This document shows, in pieces, positions 54,701 through 64,000 of a stretch of 64,000 nt of DNA (within the stretch, counting starts at the first letter, position 1; each line of letters begins with the position of its first letter). The notes beneath the pieces are model-generated. The model searched no databases. It worked only from the letters and a program-made list of their open reading frames with translations, and had not been told where the DNA came from. Both the position numbers and the translations under genes were made by a program. Location: NCBI GenBank assembly GCA_022432975.1, contig CM039512.1, positions 3,345,998 through 3,409,997 of the forward strand, read 5' to 3'. Source of the DNA: Begonia masoniana (taxonomy: Eukaryota; Streptophyta; Magnoliopsida; Cucurbitales; Begoniaceae).

Positions 54701-55379
54701 AACATTCTATAAAGCTCATTAGCTCCAAGTTGGCAAGGCCACATATATAAAGCATTAGCCACAAAATTAGAACGGCATATAAGTCAAGATTATGTAGCCA
54801 ACCAGATCGTTAGTTTATATTTGCTAGATCTATGTCTTTCATCAGAAAAATCAAGTATTCTCACTAAGTCCTATAAAAGTTGGATACTTGTGTAATTCAA
54901 AAGTAAACACCCAAATTGTGATTTAGCGATTAACTCACGAGTTACAGAAGATCATGACTAACTTCGCCAAAACCATAATAAACATAACAAGTAACTGATG
55001 GAATTCTTTGCTGGAATAACACAAAACTAGCTTCACAAAATCAAAAGCCAGCATTTCAAATCCAGAGTCAGAGAAAAATTAATTCCCTAACAAAATATGA
55101 GTTCCTCCAATCTATACCCTAAGTCGATGGGAATCTTTTTCAGGAAAGGGATCGGTCAATTTGAAGAAAATAATATATAAACACCTACGCCATCAGCCAT
55201 TAGTATCATATCTAATTATAATTAGCTTTTCAATAAAAAAAAAACGCATACTCGTGATCATGGTGAGAAGACCAGAGGAACGCGGGAGATGTAGATGGAA
55301 AGGACGATACAAAATGAACCAGAGCTCCCACTAGCAGAGTAACCAGAAAAAACGGCAGCGGCGGGGCGCCCAACCTCAT
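51764..55379 (-). CDS. Type I membrane protein resembling V-ATPase accessory VOA1/Ac45
   Basis: Eight exons: 55379-55252, 54357-54255, 54113-54054, 53598-53536, 53417-53217, 53134-53023, 52833-52619 and 51856-51764, giving 324 residues. The first 26 residues form a signal peptide (RLGAPPLPFFLVTLLVGALV core). The lumenal part contains SPKDLAKSVLHEGGWSN, VDLAIVFVGTE and KSLYKIMTSLEQMGAKYEVLYVSDPF. One C-terminal transmembrane helix (about 294-309, GIVLLIILLSGLCCM) is followed by a short tail, TPTRFETPQDS. Helix plus a -RFE/D-P- tail resembles the C-terminus of the Ac45/VOA1/BIG1 group of V-ATPase assembly factors, which would place it in ER/Golgi membranes. That link is inference; the plant protein is generally annotated as an uncharacterised transmembrane protein. 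Splice phases are all consistent. Confidence 0.8.
53646..53749. repeat. Two-copy ~52-bp tandem repeat in an intron
   Basis: The motif AAAGTTATATAATATC followed by AGTGT and AAAGTTAT recurs at about 53646-53696 and 53697-53749, in the intron before exon 4 of the VOA1-like gene. Confidence 0.8.
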
Positions 55380-58300
55380 ATTCAATCTGTTTCAGGAGGA
55401 AAGAAAAAGACGAACAGGATGCAGCAGTTCAAGAAATTAACGATAAGATCAAATCGGTGTATAAAAACTAAGATACTAATGAAAATCCGATCGCGATCGA
55501 AATCCAATCGAGTTTCGTCGAAAATGAATATACAACGACATCGATTAATTGGATTGAACTTCGGAGTACGTAGCGGAAAGAAAGAATTGATCGAGCAAAA
55601 TTTACCTGTCTGAGAGGTGGAATGTAGCGCTTCCACAAGATCTCAGGTAACTTTTATTAAATCCAAAATAAAAATGAATAAAAAGATTTCGGCTCCAAGG
55701 AGTGCTGCAATGGGTTGGGCCGGGAATAGCCAATTACATGATTGTCCTCTATATTAAACCACTAGTCAGCACGTGTGAACGTGATATTTTCGGTTTGGTT
55801 TGGCTACTGCTTCAGATTTCAGACCGGCTTCAAAATTGAACCGGTGGTGTAGATGATCAAACTCCATAGTTCAGTAGGTTCTCTTCTTCCTCGCTGTTGA
55901 AGCTCTGGCCTGCAGCGAGAAAATTCAGTACAGACTCTCTTCTTCGTCATTGTTGAAGCTCTGGCTGCAGCGAATTATTCTTTCGACCCTGCGTTAGCGT
56001 TTCAAACCTCACTTGGGAGCCTCCAAGGTAAACGATGACAATTTGATTTAAGCATGTTTTACTAGAACTGCTACTCCATGTTCATAGTGTGAGTATTGAC
56101 CTCAAATTCAGGAACATAATTGTTTTCTCTGACCGTTCTGCGCCTTTTCTCTTTCAAAAGGTCCGACTAATAGAAAAGAAAATATGAGAAGGATAGCTAA
56201 AAGAAAAGGTTATTTAAATCGTAAAAGATATTATTGTTAGTGTGGGAAAAATCTCGTTGAAACAAGTAGATTTGGATTTAATTGTTGTGTTGGAAGATCC
56301 ATTACATGTTTACTAACAGGGAATGGGCAGGAGTTCCTTGATCTTGAGAGTTTTTAAGTAGATCTTCCCACCATTAATCGTTGTATATTTTAACAGTTTT
56401 TTGTTGGTCAACTTAACACCCTTTTTGTCTGGTTATCTTCAATTTCTTGGTATGCAATTGAATATGATCCAGGCATGGTCTTAATTAGGTTCAATCAATG
56501 TTACCTTCCACATATTTTTTGAACCATTGATAAGTATTCATCCTCTCTTTCATCTTGGACACAAATTTTGAATCACCAACCACAGACATTGAAAGTCTTA
56601 ACTCTTCAGATCAGCACTGAAAAAAATGCACGTTTCTATTTGTCTTCACTAGAAATGTGTATAGGTGAACGATTGGGAAGAATTGATTCAGGCACGTTGC
56701 CATTAACTCTTCTGGGATTTACAAAATCAACTGCCATTTTTCCTCTCTAAGTGACTGAATTCGTATGCTGTTGTTGTGGATATTTCTGTACTGTGTGTCT
56801 TTCTGTGTTATGTACAGCACTTGTCTGCTATGTTTTGTTTCGAAAAAAATTTCATCGGTATCCTTTTCTTGAGTATTTGGAGAGGTTGTTGTAGGGGGAT
56901 GAGGTGTTATTTTTATTACGTCAAATATGAGAGGGATTTCTTTAAAAAGAAGAGCAAGCGGCTTTTCAGCCGTATCCCGCTGGAGCGCTCAAGTGCACTA
57001 TCTTACCAAGTTGACTAATATAATTGAAAGGGGGCCAAGCTAGTATTTGCAGTGGGGCTGCGAAAAAAGTCGAGCTGTGAAACAGGTCTGGTGAGGTATT
57101 GGAAGTGTTCAGCGAATATGGAGAAAGACACTGGAATCAACTTGGTTTTTGGTTTTGTGGAGAGATTTGGACTAGGTGTAACATATGCGATTTATATTTC
57201 CAATAAGGCTTACTTATGCAAGAAAGCCAAAAGAAGGTGTGACCAGGAGGAGGAGAAAAGTGAATCTGTCGTTAAGGTTTAGTGTTGAGAGATTGGTAGC
57301 CTACTCTTTGATGCCAACCTCTTCTCCACCTCCAACTTGCATGAGAGATTGGCTTAGAGAAAGATTAGGTTTTGAACAAATGTGACGATGATTACTAGCA
57401 TTGTTCCTGTTGAAAATCAAATGAGAATCGAAAAGGAAAACGTAAAAAATAATGAATACCGAGATTTATGTAGAAAACTCAATACGGGAAAAAATCACGG
57501 ACAAATTACAGAAATTTACTAATCAAAATCGAGTGCAATGAGTTTTGTGAGTCAAACATATATTTATACATAAATCGGAACTCTAAAAGAATGAGATCAC
57601 TAATGTGGGTTTGATCGGCTTGGTTCATTTAGAATTTGGGTCACACTGAACCTAAAAGTTACGAAGAAGAAAAGGAAAGAAAAGAGACGGAATAAAAAAG
57701 TTAGGTTGAATAATCATATTCATTGGATCTTGATTATTTGAACATTCTCGTGTCTGTTTCCTTTTATTTTGGAACTTAAGTGGATAGGATCATTGATATT
57801 TGAATTATTTGTATCCACTTTCAGGGCTGCATATAGATTGATTTTCCTCATCAAATGTTGCCCCGGGAGAAAAAGATGACCGTCTTGTGATTAAGGATCC
57901 CAACCTTAACTAATTTTTTGCAAGCCAGGTCAGTCTTATTGGTATTGAATTATCTTGATTGGTTTTATATTTTCTTACTTGCTAACTTTGGAAGGTCGGG
58001 CAGGTTATCAACAATGCCTGTGCAAGCCAAGTAATGTTATCTATCCTCATGAACTGTGTCTAATTATCCAAGTTGAAAGACTTCATCAAGAACTTTCCCT
58101 CTGAACTCAAAGGTCTGGCAATCAATAACAGTGAAGCTATACGTTCAGCATGCAATGGCTCATGGCTCCAGACCAATGAAAATTTTCTTTTAGGCTTGGT
58201 CTGACTAGTTTTTACAGGTGCCTACCCCACCCCACCCCAACCTGCTTAAGTAAGGAGCCAGTGCCGCAGCTACAAGCCGTTGGTGTGACAATTTTTTGTA

Positions 58301-58949
58301 AAGAATGTCTTGCGCTGAAGTACGAATTCCCAGGGCGCTGAAAGAAAAATAATGAGTCTGTAGGTCGGCCTGAAAGTCGATAGAATAGTCTAAGGTAACC
58401 AACCACAAATCTGAGAATCGTAATCAAAATGATCAAAACCGAAAATATCAATCTGGTCGATTCCGAAGTCCGATCGGTTAGGGTTCTTTCATTTTCTCAG
58501 CGTTTACTACAAATGGTTTGGAAAATGAAATACCAACCACAGACGAGAAGTAAAGGCTCCAACTTCGCGTGCTATCAGTTGGGCTCACAAAGAATATATG
58601 CTTGTAAAAGGTCACTCTACAATTTCAACTTCTCTCTGCCTACCCCTATTCCTACCCCTATTTCCCTACTTTCGGAAACCAGTCGACGTCGTGATCATGC
58701 CTACAGCCTACTCAAAGACGACGGCGAAGATGAACATCTACAAGATTTCTTGCAAGACTAACTCCTCCTCCCTCTTTTTCCTTTTTTTTTATTTTTTGTT
58801 TGTTAAATCTTGTATATTTCATTCAAGATTTAAATACTACAGAGAAAACCCAAAAAGAAAAACTATTTTTTTAATTCATTCTCTGATTCTCTAAGGCGAC
58901 GCCATTTTCGCCCAAACTGAGCTTGCCTCGTATGGAGTGAGGGATCGTC
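55380..58949. other. Intergenic region with a possible plus-strand non-coding transcript
   Basis: A TTGGGCC element near 55714-55721 lies in the VOA1-like promoter. At about 55885-56027, pyrimidine-rich sequence with two copies of TTGAAGCTCTGGC ends in CCAAG followed by GTAAAC, which looks like a plus-strand leader exon with a donor. No convincing coding exon follows. Open frames at 57052-57282 and 58429-58761 are unrecognised and have no clear splice context. A dispersed repeat occupies 57411-57660. Confidence 0.4.
57411..57660. repeat. Dispersed repeat copy 1
   Basis: Shares the order GTTGAAAATC, GAGATTTATGTAGAAAA, GGGAAAAAATCACG, AAATTTACTAATCAAAATC and TTTGGGTCACAC with copies near 61057 and 63197, all in the same orientation. 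Confidence 0.7.
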
Positions 58950-59981
58950 TCAGTTGTAGTAGACGTTGTCCTCGTTAAAGACGTTCTCGCGGATTGCAAT
59001 GACAAAGTATAACAGCAAGATCGAACCAACACTCGACCTATCGCAAACAAACAAAGCCGAAAATCAAAACAACTTTTCTTTTTTTTTTTATTTTTTTTTT
59101 TTTTTTGTAGCAGAGATGCTGATTCAACTTACACTGTGGCGAAGAAGATGGCGACGTTTCTGGGTTTCAAAATGAATTTAAGAACAGATCGCTTGAAACT
59201 GTTTCTCCTGAGGATACTTCGCTTTTCACAGGCGCCGGAGCCGGAGATCGGGTTGTTCTTGTTTCCGGCGGTGATAGCTATCTGATGATGAAGTTGCTGG
59301 TTGCTCTGATGATGATGTTTTTGCCCGACGGCCATGGCCGGTGACTTTCCCGGATGGTTTAAACAAGGAGAGTCTGATTTACGATCAAAACAAACAAACC
59401 CACATACAATATATATTAGTATTAGATTCATCGTCAAAGAATATCGATGAGAACAATCAAATATGATCAAGATAAGAAGGATTTTTAATACCCTTTGGTT
59501 GAACGGAATCTCCTGCAATTTTTGAAGGTAATCTTCTGCAGGCTGCTACGTAAGAAACCATTTCGTCCGGAACTTCTCTGCAGTTTTTTAAAAAAAATAT
59601 ATATTGAAACGATCGCATAGTTCTGAGTTCCATCACTAATTTATAGAAAAATCAACGAATTTGAGAGAGAGAGAAGCAAAATGACAAAACTCACTGTAGT
59701 TCTTAAGTTTGCAGTATCTTCTTTATGGGAGCCATTTGCGAGGCCGGCGATGCTGATAAAGAAGCTATCGGACTCTGTTTTGCACTGAAACCCGTCTACG
59801 TGATCCACAATCAGAATTTTTTCTGAATTCTTTTTTTCATCAACACAAGAAAAATCCAAACCCTGGGACAAGATCAACAGAAAGTTAAAAAGTCATGAAA
59901 AAATTCATCAGATTTGCCGCCCTTCCAAATGAAAAAAGACACTTCGAGAGCTGTTCTTACAGTGTATGAATTTTTCGCCAT
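58950..59981 (-). CDS. Uncharacterised C-terminally anchored membrane protein
   Basis: Exons 59981-59961, 59862-59695, a short exon beginning 59577, 59373-59133 and 59037-58950. It starts MAKNSYT, then GLDFSCVDEKKNSEKILIVDHVDGF. The tail carries HHQIAITAGN, a basic block (RRNSFKRSVLKF) and one transmembrane helix (SVGSILLLYFVIAIRENV) before the C-terminus. I recall a plant family with this N-terminal and C-terminal layout but no function. The third exon's donor is unsettled: GTTTCT at 59558 or GTAGCA at 59549 keeps the downstream frame (178 or 181 residues), whereas the stronger-looking GTATTA at 59491 would shift into another open frame ending in the next exon. A 5'-UTR exon pair probably lies at 60470-60296 and 60071-59982. 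Confidence 0.6.
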
Positions 59982-61056
59982 CGCCGTCACTTGATCGGAA
60001 AGAAAACAGAAAGAAAAGGCGGAGAATCACAGAAGTGGAAGAAAGATTATCAACCGATTCAGAATCGCCCACCGAACCTGAATAAGAAAAAAAAAGTTGA
60101 ATTACAGATTCATCACCGGCGAAGAACAAACAAACCCAGAGAAATTCGAAAAAAAAAAATCAAATTTTTATCATTTCTCCCAATCATCTCCAAAAACCCT
60201 TTGAAGACATATCAAAAGAAAGATAAAGAAATCAAACAACAACATGATTGTAGAACAACAACATGATTGTAGAAAAAAAGACGGCCAGTGAACTGACCTG
60301 AAACGACTCTGTCCCTTTCTCCGACCAAAAACCACAGTTTACTTTTCTCGAAGCAGAAGAAACCAACAGAAGACGGAAAATCCAAGAAGTCTGAATTACC
60401 AAACTGCAGAAGAAACCAAAATCTGCAGAAACAAACACCAGGAATTGGAGTTTTAGAAGCAATCAATTTTCCCTCTGCCTTTTATAGGAGTCGAGACACG
60501 GTATCATTTTCATGTTAATTGCAACTCTAATTTGGATTAGCAACTGGATTATTACCGGATTTTATGCGGTAAGGTTCACCCTAACCATTTCTTCCTCTCC
60601 GTTCGATCTTTGATGATCATAATACAATATTATTAATATAAAAATCGTAATTAAGAGTTTCACTTTCATAATACAAAGTAGTAATTACAAGGTCGTGCTA
60701 TTAATTAAAGTTGTAACTAATGCTTGATTAAAACTGATTATAATATTACTTGTAAACTGGTTTTATTAGCATTAATAATTTTATTTTTTTGAATTTTAGA
60801 TTATTTTTCTTATTATTTTTATGATTTATTTATTGGCTAAACCCTAATCATTGCTTTGATGAACTAGTGGCCAGAAGGAGAAGAAGTCAAGAAGAACGGT
60901 ATTGATCTCCCCCAATAATGATCCTCTAATAATCCCCCACTTTGAAACTCTCTCGTCCATAATTAGGTGAAAGTGGGTGTGCAAATCAAACTCCACGTCT
61001 TCCAACCTCCATAAACCTAATCATACCCGTCCCCAAGTGTTGATAATCAAAAGCTA

Positions 61057-61253
61057 ATAAAAAAAAAATACGAAAATACATGATATTCAGATTTATGTGA
61101 AAAACACTAGACGAAAAAAAAAACCACAAACGTATGATAAATTCACTATAAAAAATCAAGAAATAAATAGATTTTACGACTCAAACATCAATACATAGAA
61201 AAACACAGAACCCTCTAATATCGATACAAGGGTTTGACCTGGTTTAAATTGAA
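61057..61253. repeat. Dispersed repeat copy 2
   Basis: Matches copies 1 and 3 in the order of blocks (CAGATTTATGTGAAAAACAC, AAATTCACTATAAAAAATC, GACTCAAACA, GGGTTTGACC) and is cut short where the foldback begins. Confidence 0.65.
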
Positions 61254-61410
61254 CTTCTAACCCATCTTCCACGGTCACGAAAATGATGTCTTCTGTTAGT
61301 GTTATAATTCGAGTCGCACAAGTTTGGAGGAGGTGCGATTCGAATTATAACACTAACAGAAGACATCATTTTCGTGATCGTGGAAGATGGGTTAGAAGTT
61401 TGGAGGAGGT
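61254..61410. repeat. Near-perfect foldback with 66-bp arms
   Basis: The left arm 61254-61319 and right arm 61333-61398 are inverse complements with two mismatches, separated by 13 nt. The loop sequence AAGTTTGGAGGAGGT (61320-61334) is repeated directly after the right arm (61396-61410). No coding evidence. Arm identity above 95% implies recent origin. Confidence 0.92.
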
Positions 61411-62669
61411 AAGAAGAGACCCATTTTACACACGACAAAAATCAAGTCTTCCTAGTTTTGGAGTTGGAAACGAAGACGATGTAGTCATCGCCGTCCTTGG
61501 CCCACCAACTCTTCACAAGGATGGTCCTCAAAAGTGGTGCCCTTCCCAACAAGTAACCACATAGATAGTGTAATCTTGGTTGACTCTTTCTTCCTAAAAT
61601 TTCAAAATTTATTCATCATTTTTAATAATTATATAAATAATTATTCATTTTTATTAAACCCAACCCCCAGACGAGCCCGGAAATTCTCGGTCACTCGTGT
61701 CTGCCGCGTCTGGAATTAATGGAAACTGAGAAACATAGAGAAATGGGTTCGAGTCATTTAATGATGATTTTAAGTCCAACTGTCTTGTAAGCGTTGACCT
61801 TCTTCTCCTTTGACCTTTGAGAATGTTCTTACAAGACGCACGCGCAATCGTCTGTTGCTTTTTCTGAACATTTTTTTCAAAGTCAACTCACAACCATCTT
61901 CTTTTTAGTTACTTACTCATTTTAGACCCCTAACGGCACTTGAATATCAAAATAATTAGTACACGAAAGACATGTAATATTGGAATTCATATGGTTTTTT
62001 AGGAGAATCATTGACGAAACATTATTATTGTAGAATTTTGCAGTATATTTGTCTTTAATTTTTAAAATACTTGCTGACATATCAAACGATGATAAGTATA
62101 ATTAACGGTAATTAATACAATTATTTAATATTGATAGCGAGAAAAAAAGTAATTTTTGTATGTATTTTTAAAAAAAATTAACTCAAACTTTAATTTTTAT
62201 TAATCATAGAATTATTTATAGATATAGTCCCTTCCTTGACTAGATCAAAGCCGAGTAGCGTGGGCCGTGGGGCTAGAAATACAAGTGAGTTGGACGATTG
62301 GCCGACCTGCCGCAGAGACATGGTTCGGCAAAGTCTCCAATAAATTCCTTTATCGAAAAAGGCACGTTTACTCAGGCAACTGCATTTAATTCTCATCCAC
62401 AATACAATTAATAAAAATTATTTTATATTAAACAACCGAAAAAAAAAACAAACTATATTCTAAAATCAAACACTTCCTCGGAAAAATGTTGACCGACAGA
62501 ATTGCAGAAAGATGCAACTCAAGAAATCCAGCAATTTAAAGTCAACAATGGACAGGCAATGCAACTATGTTCTTCACTTACTAATCGAGCAAAGACGAAG
62601 CCGGAGAGGCTCGGGAGAGCGGTGTTACTTGAACAAACTCGTCCCTTGGTGTGTGCAGGCGGATTGAGC

Positions 62670-64000
62670 TCATTTTTGAGACCTTGACTTGTAGAATTGT
62701 GAATGGTTGGCCATTTGTCTCCGCCATTCTCGAACCGGAATCTGCAGAGATAGTCCGAAGAAAATGGTTTCTAACGAACATGTAAAAGCGCGGATATGAA
62801 TACGAGACACGGCACGATACGATCACAACAAGTCTTTTGTCGTAAAAACAAATCTTTTTATAGTGAAATGGGAGAAACACATGAAGCTGTCTTTTTTTCC
62901 CTTCTGGTTTTGTATTTGTATTTTATCCTTTTTTTTTCAGTCCTGTTTCTTCTCAAAGTAAACATCACTTTCCATCGAATTAAACGTGCTTCATAGATCA
63001 ACACTCTTCAATCAGGTTAGAAACCAGAAGCTTCAAAAAAACAAAAAAAATCAAATATAATGCTTACAGCTGGGAAGCCGCCATAATCCCCAGATTCTTT
63101 AATGTCCTTCGTGACGCAGCTATTAGCTGCAAGCCTCACCTGCAAATTTCTTCTCATCAGAGACCATCCATCAACCCAAAATTGAATCATATTTTATGTT
63201 GAAAATCGAATGTCGTAAAAAGAAAACGCGGAAACACGGACACTGAGATTTACGTGAAAAACTATTTCGGGAAAAAAATTACGAGAATAAGAGAAATTCA
63301 CTATTACAAATCAAGATACAACTGAATTTTTCGACTCAAACAACAATATACAGAGTAATGTAAAACTTCAATATTAAATATGGGGCCAACCCAACCCAAT
63401 TAAAATTCGGGTCACACCAAACTATAATATTTTACGAATCTCTCAAGGTTAGGTGAACTAAGTAGGAGATCAATAATATAAATGTTCACGATTATGCTTG
63501 CATATTTTATCCTATAATATAGGATGGACAGACCTTCGATGCAATTGATACATGATCCCGAACAGCTACTCTTCCTCCAAATGTCACATAGTCTCCTATC
63601 CTGAAAGAGTGTAAGCCACTGTCACTTAAGATAAATTTGAAGCCCTTTTATCTGAAATTCGGGTCAAATCAGCGGTAAACTGAATAGAAAAACACCAAAA
63701 CAAAAAAGAGAAAAACAGAAATAGCATACGTCACTGATCCTGCGATCCCCACTTGTCCGCAAAGCATGCAGTTCTCCCCAATTACCACATTATGACCGAT
63801 CTAAAATCCAGGCCGTTAGAAAAATCAAAACTTTGGCGATGAATCTGAATCAATTGTGCGAGAAAAAAAGGGGGAAAAACCTGCACTAAATTATCTATTT
63901 TCGAATGGTCGCCAATTACTGTATCTCTCCAACTGCTAAAGCAAAAACGTTTCAGTTGTTAGTGCTGTAGCTTGGACTTCTTCAAAGCTTAAAATCACTG
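62670..64000 (-). CDS. LPXD: LpxD, UDP-3-O-acylglucosamine N-acyltransferase (3' part, gene continues past the window)
   Basis: Exons seen: 63935-63881, 63800-63730, 63600-63534, 63139-63068 and 62741-62670; upstream exons lie beyond 64000. The product transfers a second acyl chain to UDP-3-acyl-glucosamine in the lipid A pathway; in plants the enzymes are mitochondrial. Hexapeptide (left-handed beta-helix) turns are evident in [40 protein letters not shown] and [46 protein letters not shown] then leads to the C-terminal helix [20 protein letters not shown]. The catalytic histidine is probably the H of QIGHNV, by family knowledge. All phases agree, and the stop is TGA at 62670-62672. Confidence 0.9.
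63197..63430. repeat. Dispersed repeat copy 3, inside an LpxD intron
   Basis: Starts GTTGAAAATCGAATG, with GAGATTTACGTGAAAAAC, GGGAAAAAAATTACG, AAATTCACTATTAC and TTCGGGTCACAC in the same order as copies 1 and 2. It lies within the intron 63533-63140. Confidence 0.7.

Larger units (their letters stand above)
59982..62669. other. Leader of the membrane-protein gene and intergenic DNA
   Basis: 59982-60480 is probably the spliced 5' leader of the preceding gene. 60490-61050 is AT-rich without genes. 61057-61260 is a dispersed repeat and 61254-61410 a foldback. 61750-62669 shows no gene; it contains the presumed 3' UTR of LpxD. Confidence 0.5.

Noticed and set aside
56966..57035. Possible tRNA-like fold around GGAGCGCTCAAGTGCACTATC
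   Set aside because: No B-box (GGTTCGAATCC-type) or acceptor pairing could be found on either strand.
57052..57282. Possible coding exon
   Set aside because: It has no ATG at its start, no recognised domain and no clear neighbouring exons; kept only as part of the intergenic note.
61283..61564. 93-codon plus-strand frame
   Set aside because: Most of it lies in the foldback arms and reads in both orientations; no family resemblance.

Overview
The window is nuclear DNA from a flowering plant, most likely a core eudicot. Genes are split by many GT-AG introns, intergenic DNA is AT-rich, and there are plastid-targeted enzymes, a Cassandra-type TRIM retrotransposon, a PIF/Harbinger transposon and a Ty3/gypsy element. 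I cannot name the species. No bacterial operon, CRISPR array, tRNA gene or rRNA gene was found; the 5S-like segments at the left end lie inside retrotransposon LTRs.

Layout. 1-3.8 kb: tandem array of Cassandra LTR/internal units (minus orientation), the leftmost LTR split by a 1.5-kb nested insertion. 3.8-7.2 kb: foldback MITE, then a 2.3-kb PIF/Harbinger element with an unbroken transposase. 7.7-10.5 kb (-): neprosin-domain glutamic peptidase precursor, 7 exons. 13.0-21.8 kb (+): organellar lysyl-tRNA synthetase, 14 exons. 22.5-24.7 kb (-): MET1-type thylakoid PDZ-TPR protein. 25.7-28.6 kb (-): plastid NusB-like protein, divergent from 29.0-37.3 kb (+), glucosidase II beta subunit, which carries a ~1.9-kb solo LTR in an intron and ends in HDEL. 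38.5-43.9 kb: decayed Ty3/gypsy element (-) between two ~228-bp copies of the same host sequence. 44.0-45.0 kb (-): zinc-ribbon plus RING-H2 E3 ligase. 48.0-50.4 kb (-): four-exon multi-pass membrane protein. 51.8-55.4 kb (-): signal-peptide/C-terminal-TM protein resembling the V-ATPase accessory VOA1/Ac45 group. 58.9-60.0 kb (-): small C-terminally anchored protein. 62.7-64.0 kb (-): 3' part of LpxD.

Functional themes: organelle translation and photosynthesis (LysRS, NusB-like, MET1), ER glycoprotein quality control (glucosidase II beta) and mitochondrial lipid-A-like acylation (LpxD). These are housekeeping genes and are not obviously co-regulated, apart from the divergent NusB/glucosidase II beta pair with a 376-bp shared promoter. 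From memory and not checked here, neprosin, LysRS, MET1, RING, the membrane protein and the VOA1-like gene follow the order of Arabidopsis At3g13410-13510 and its duplicate At1g55360-55546, so this looks like an old conserved block.

The least ordinary structures are the Cassandra tandem array; the Ty3/gypsy insertion with a flank duplication beginning at its presumed target site; a near-perfect 66-bp-arm foldback at 61.3 kb; and a tandem duplication that places a 23-residue copy of a membrane protein's N-terminus immediately upstream of its own start codon. Exon boundaries were set by hand from splice consensus, reading phase and recalled family similarity.
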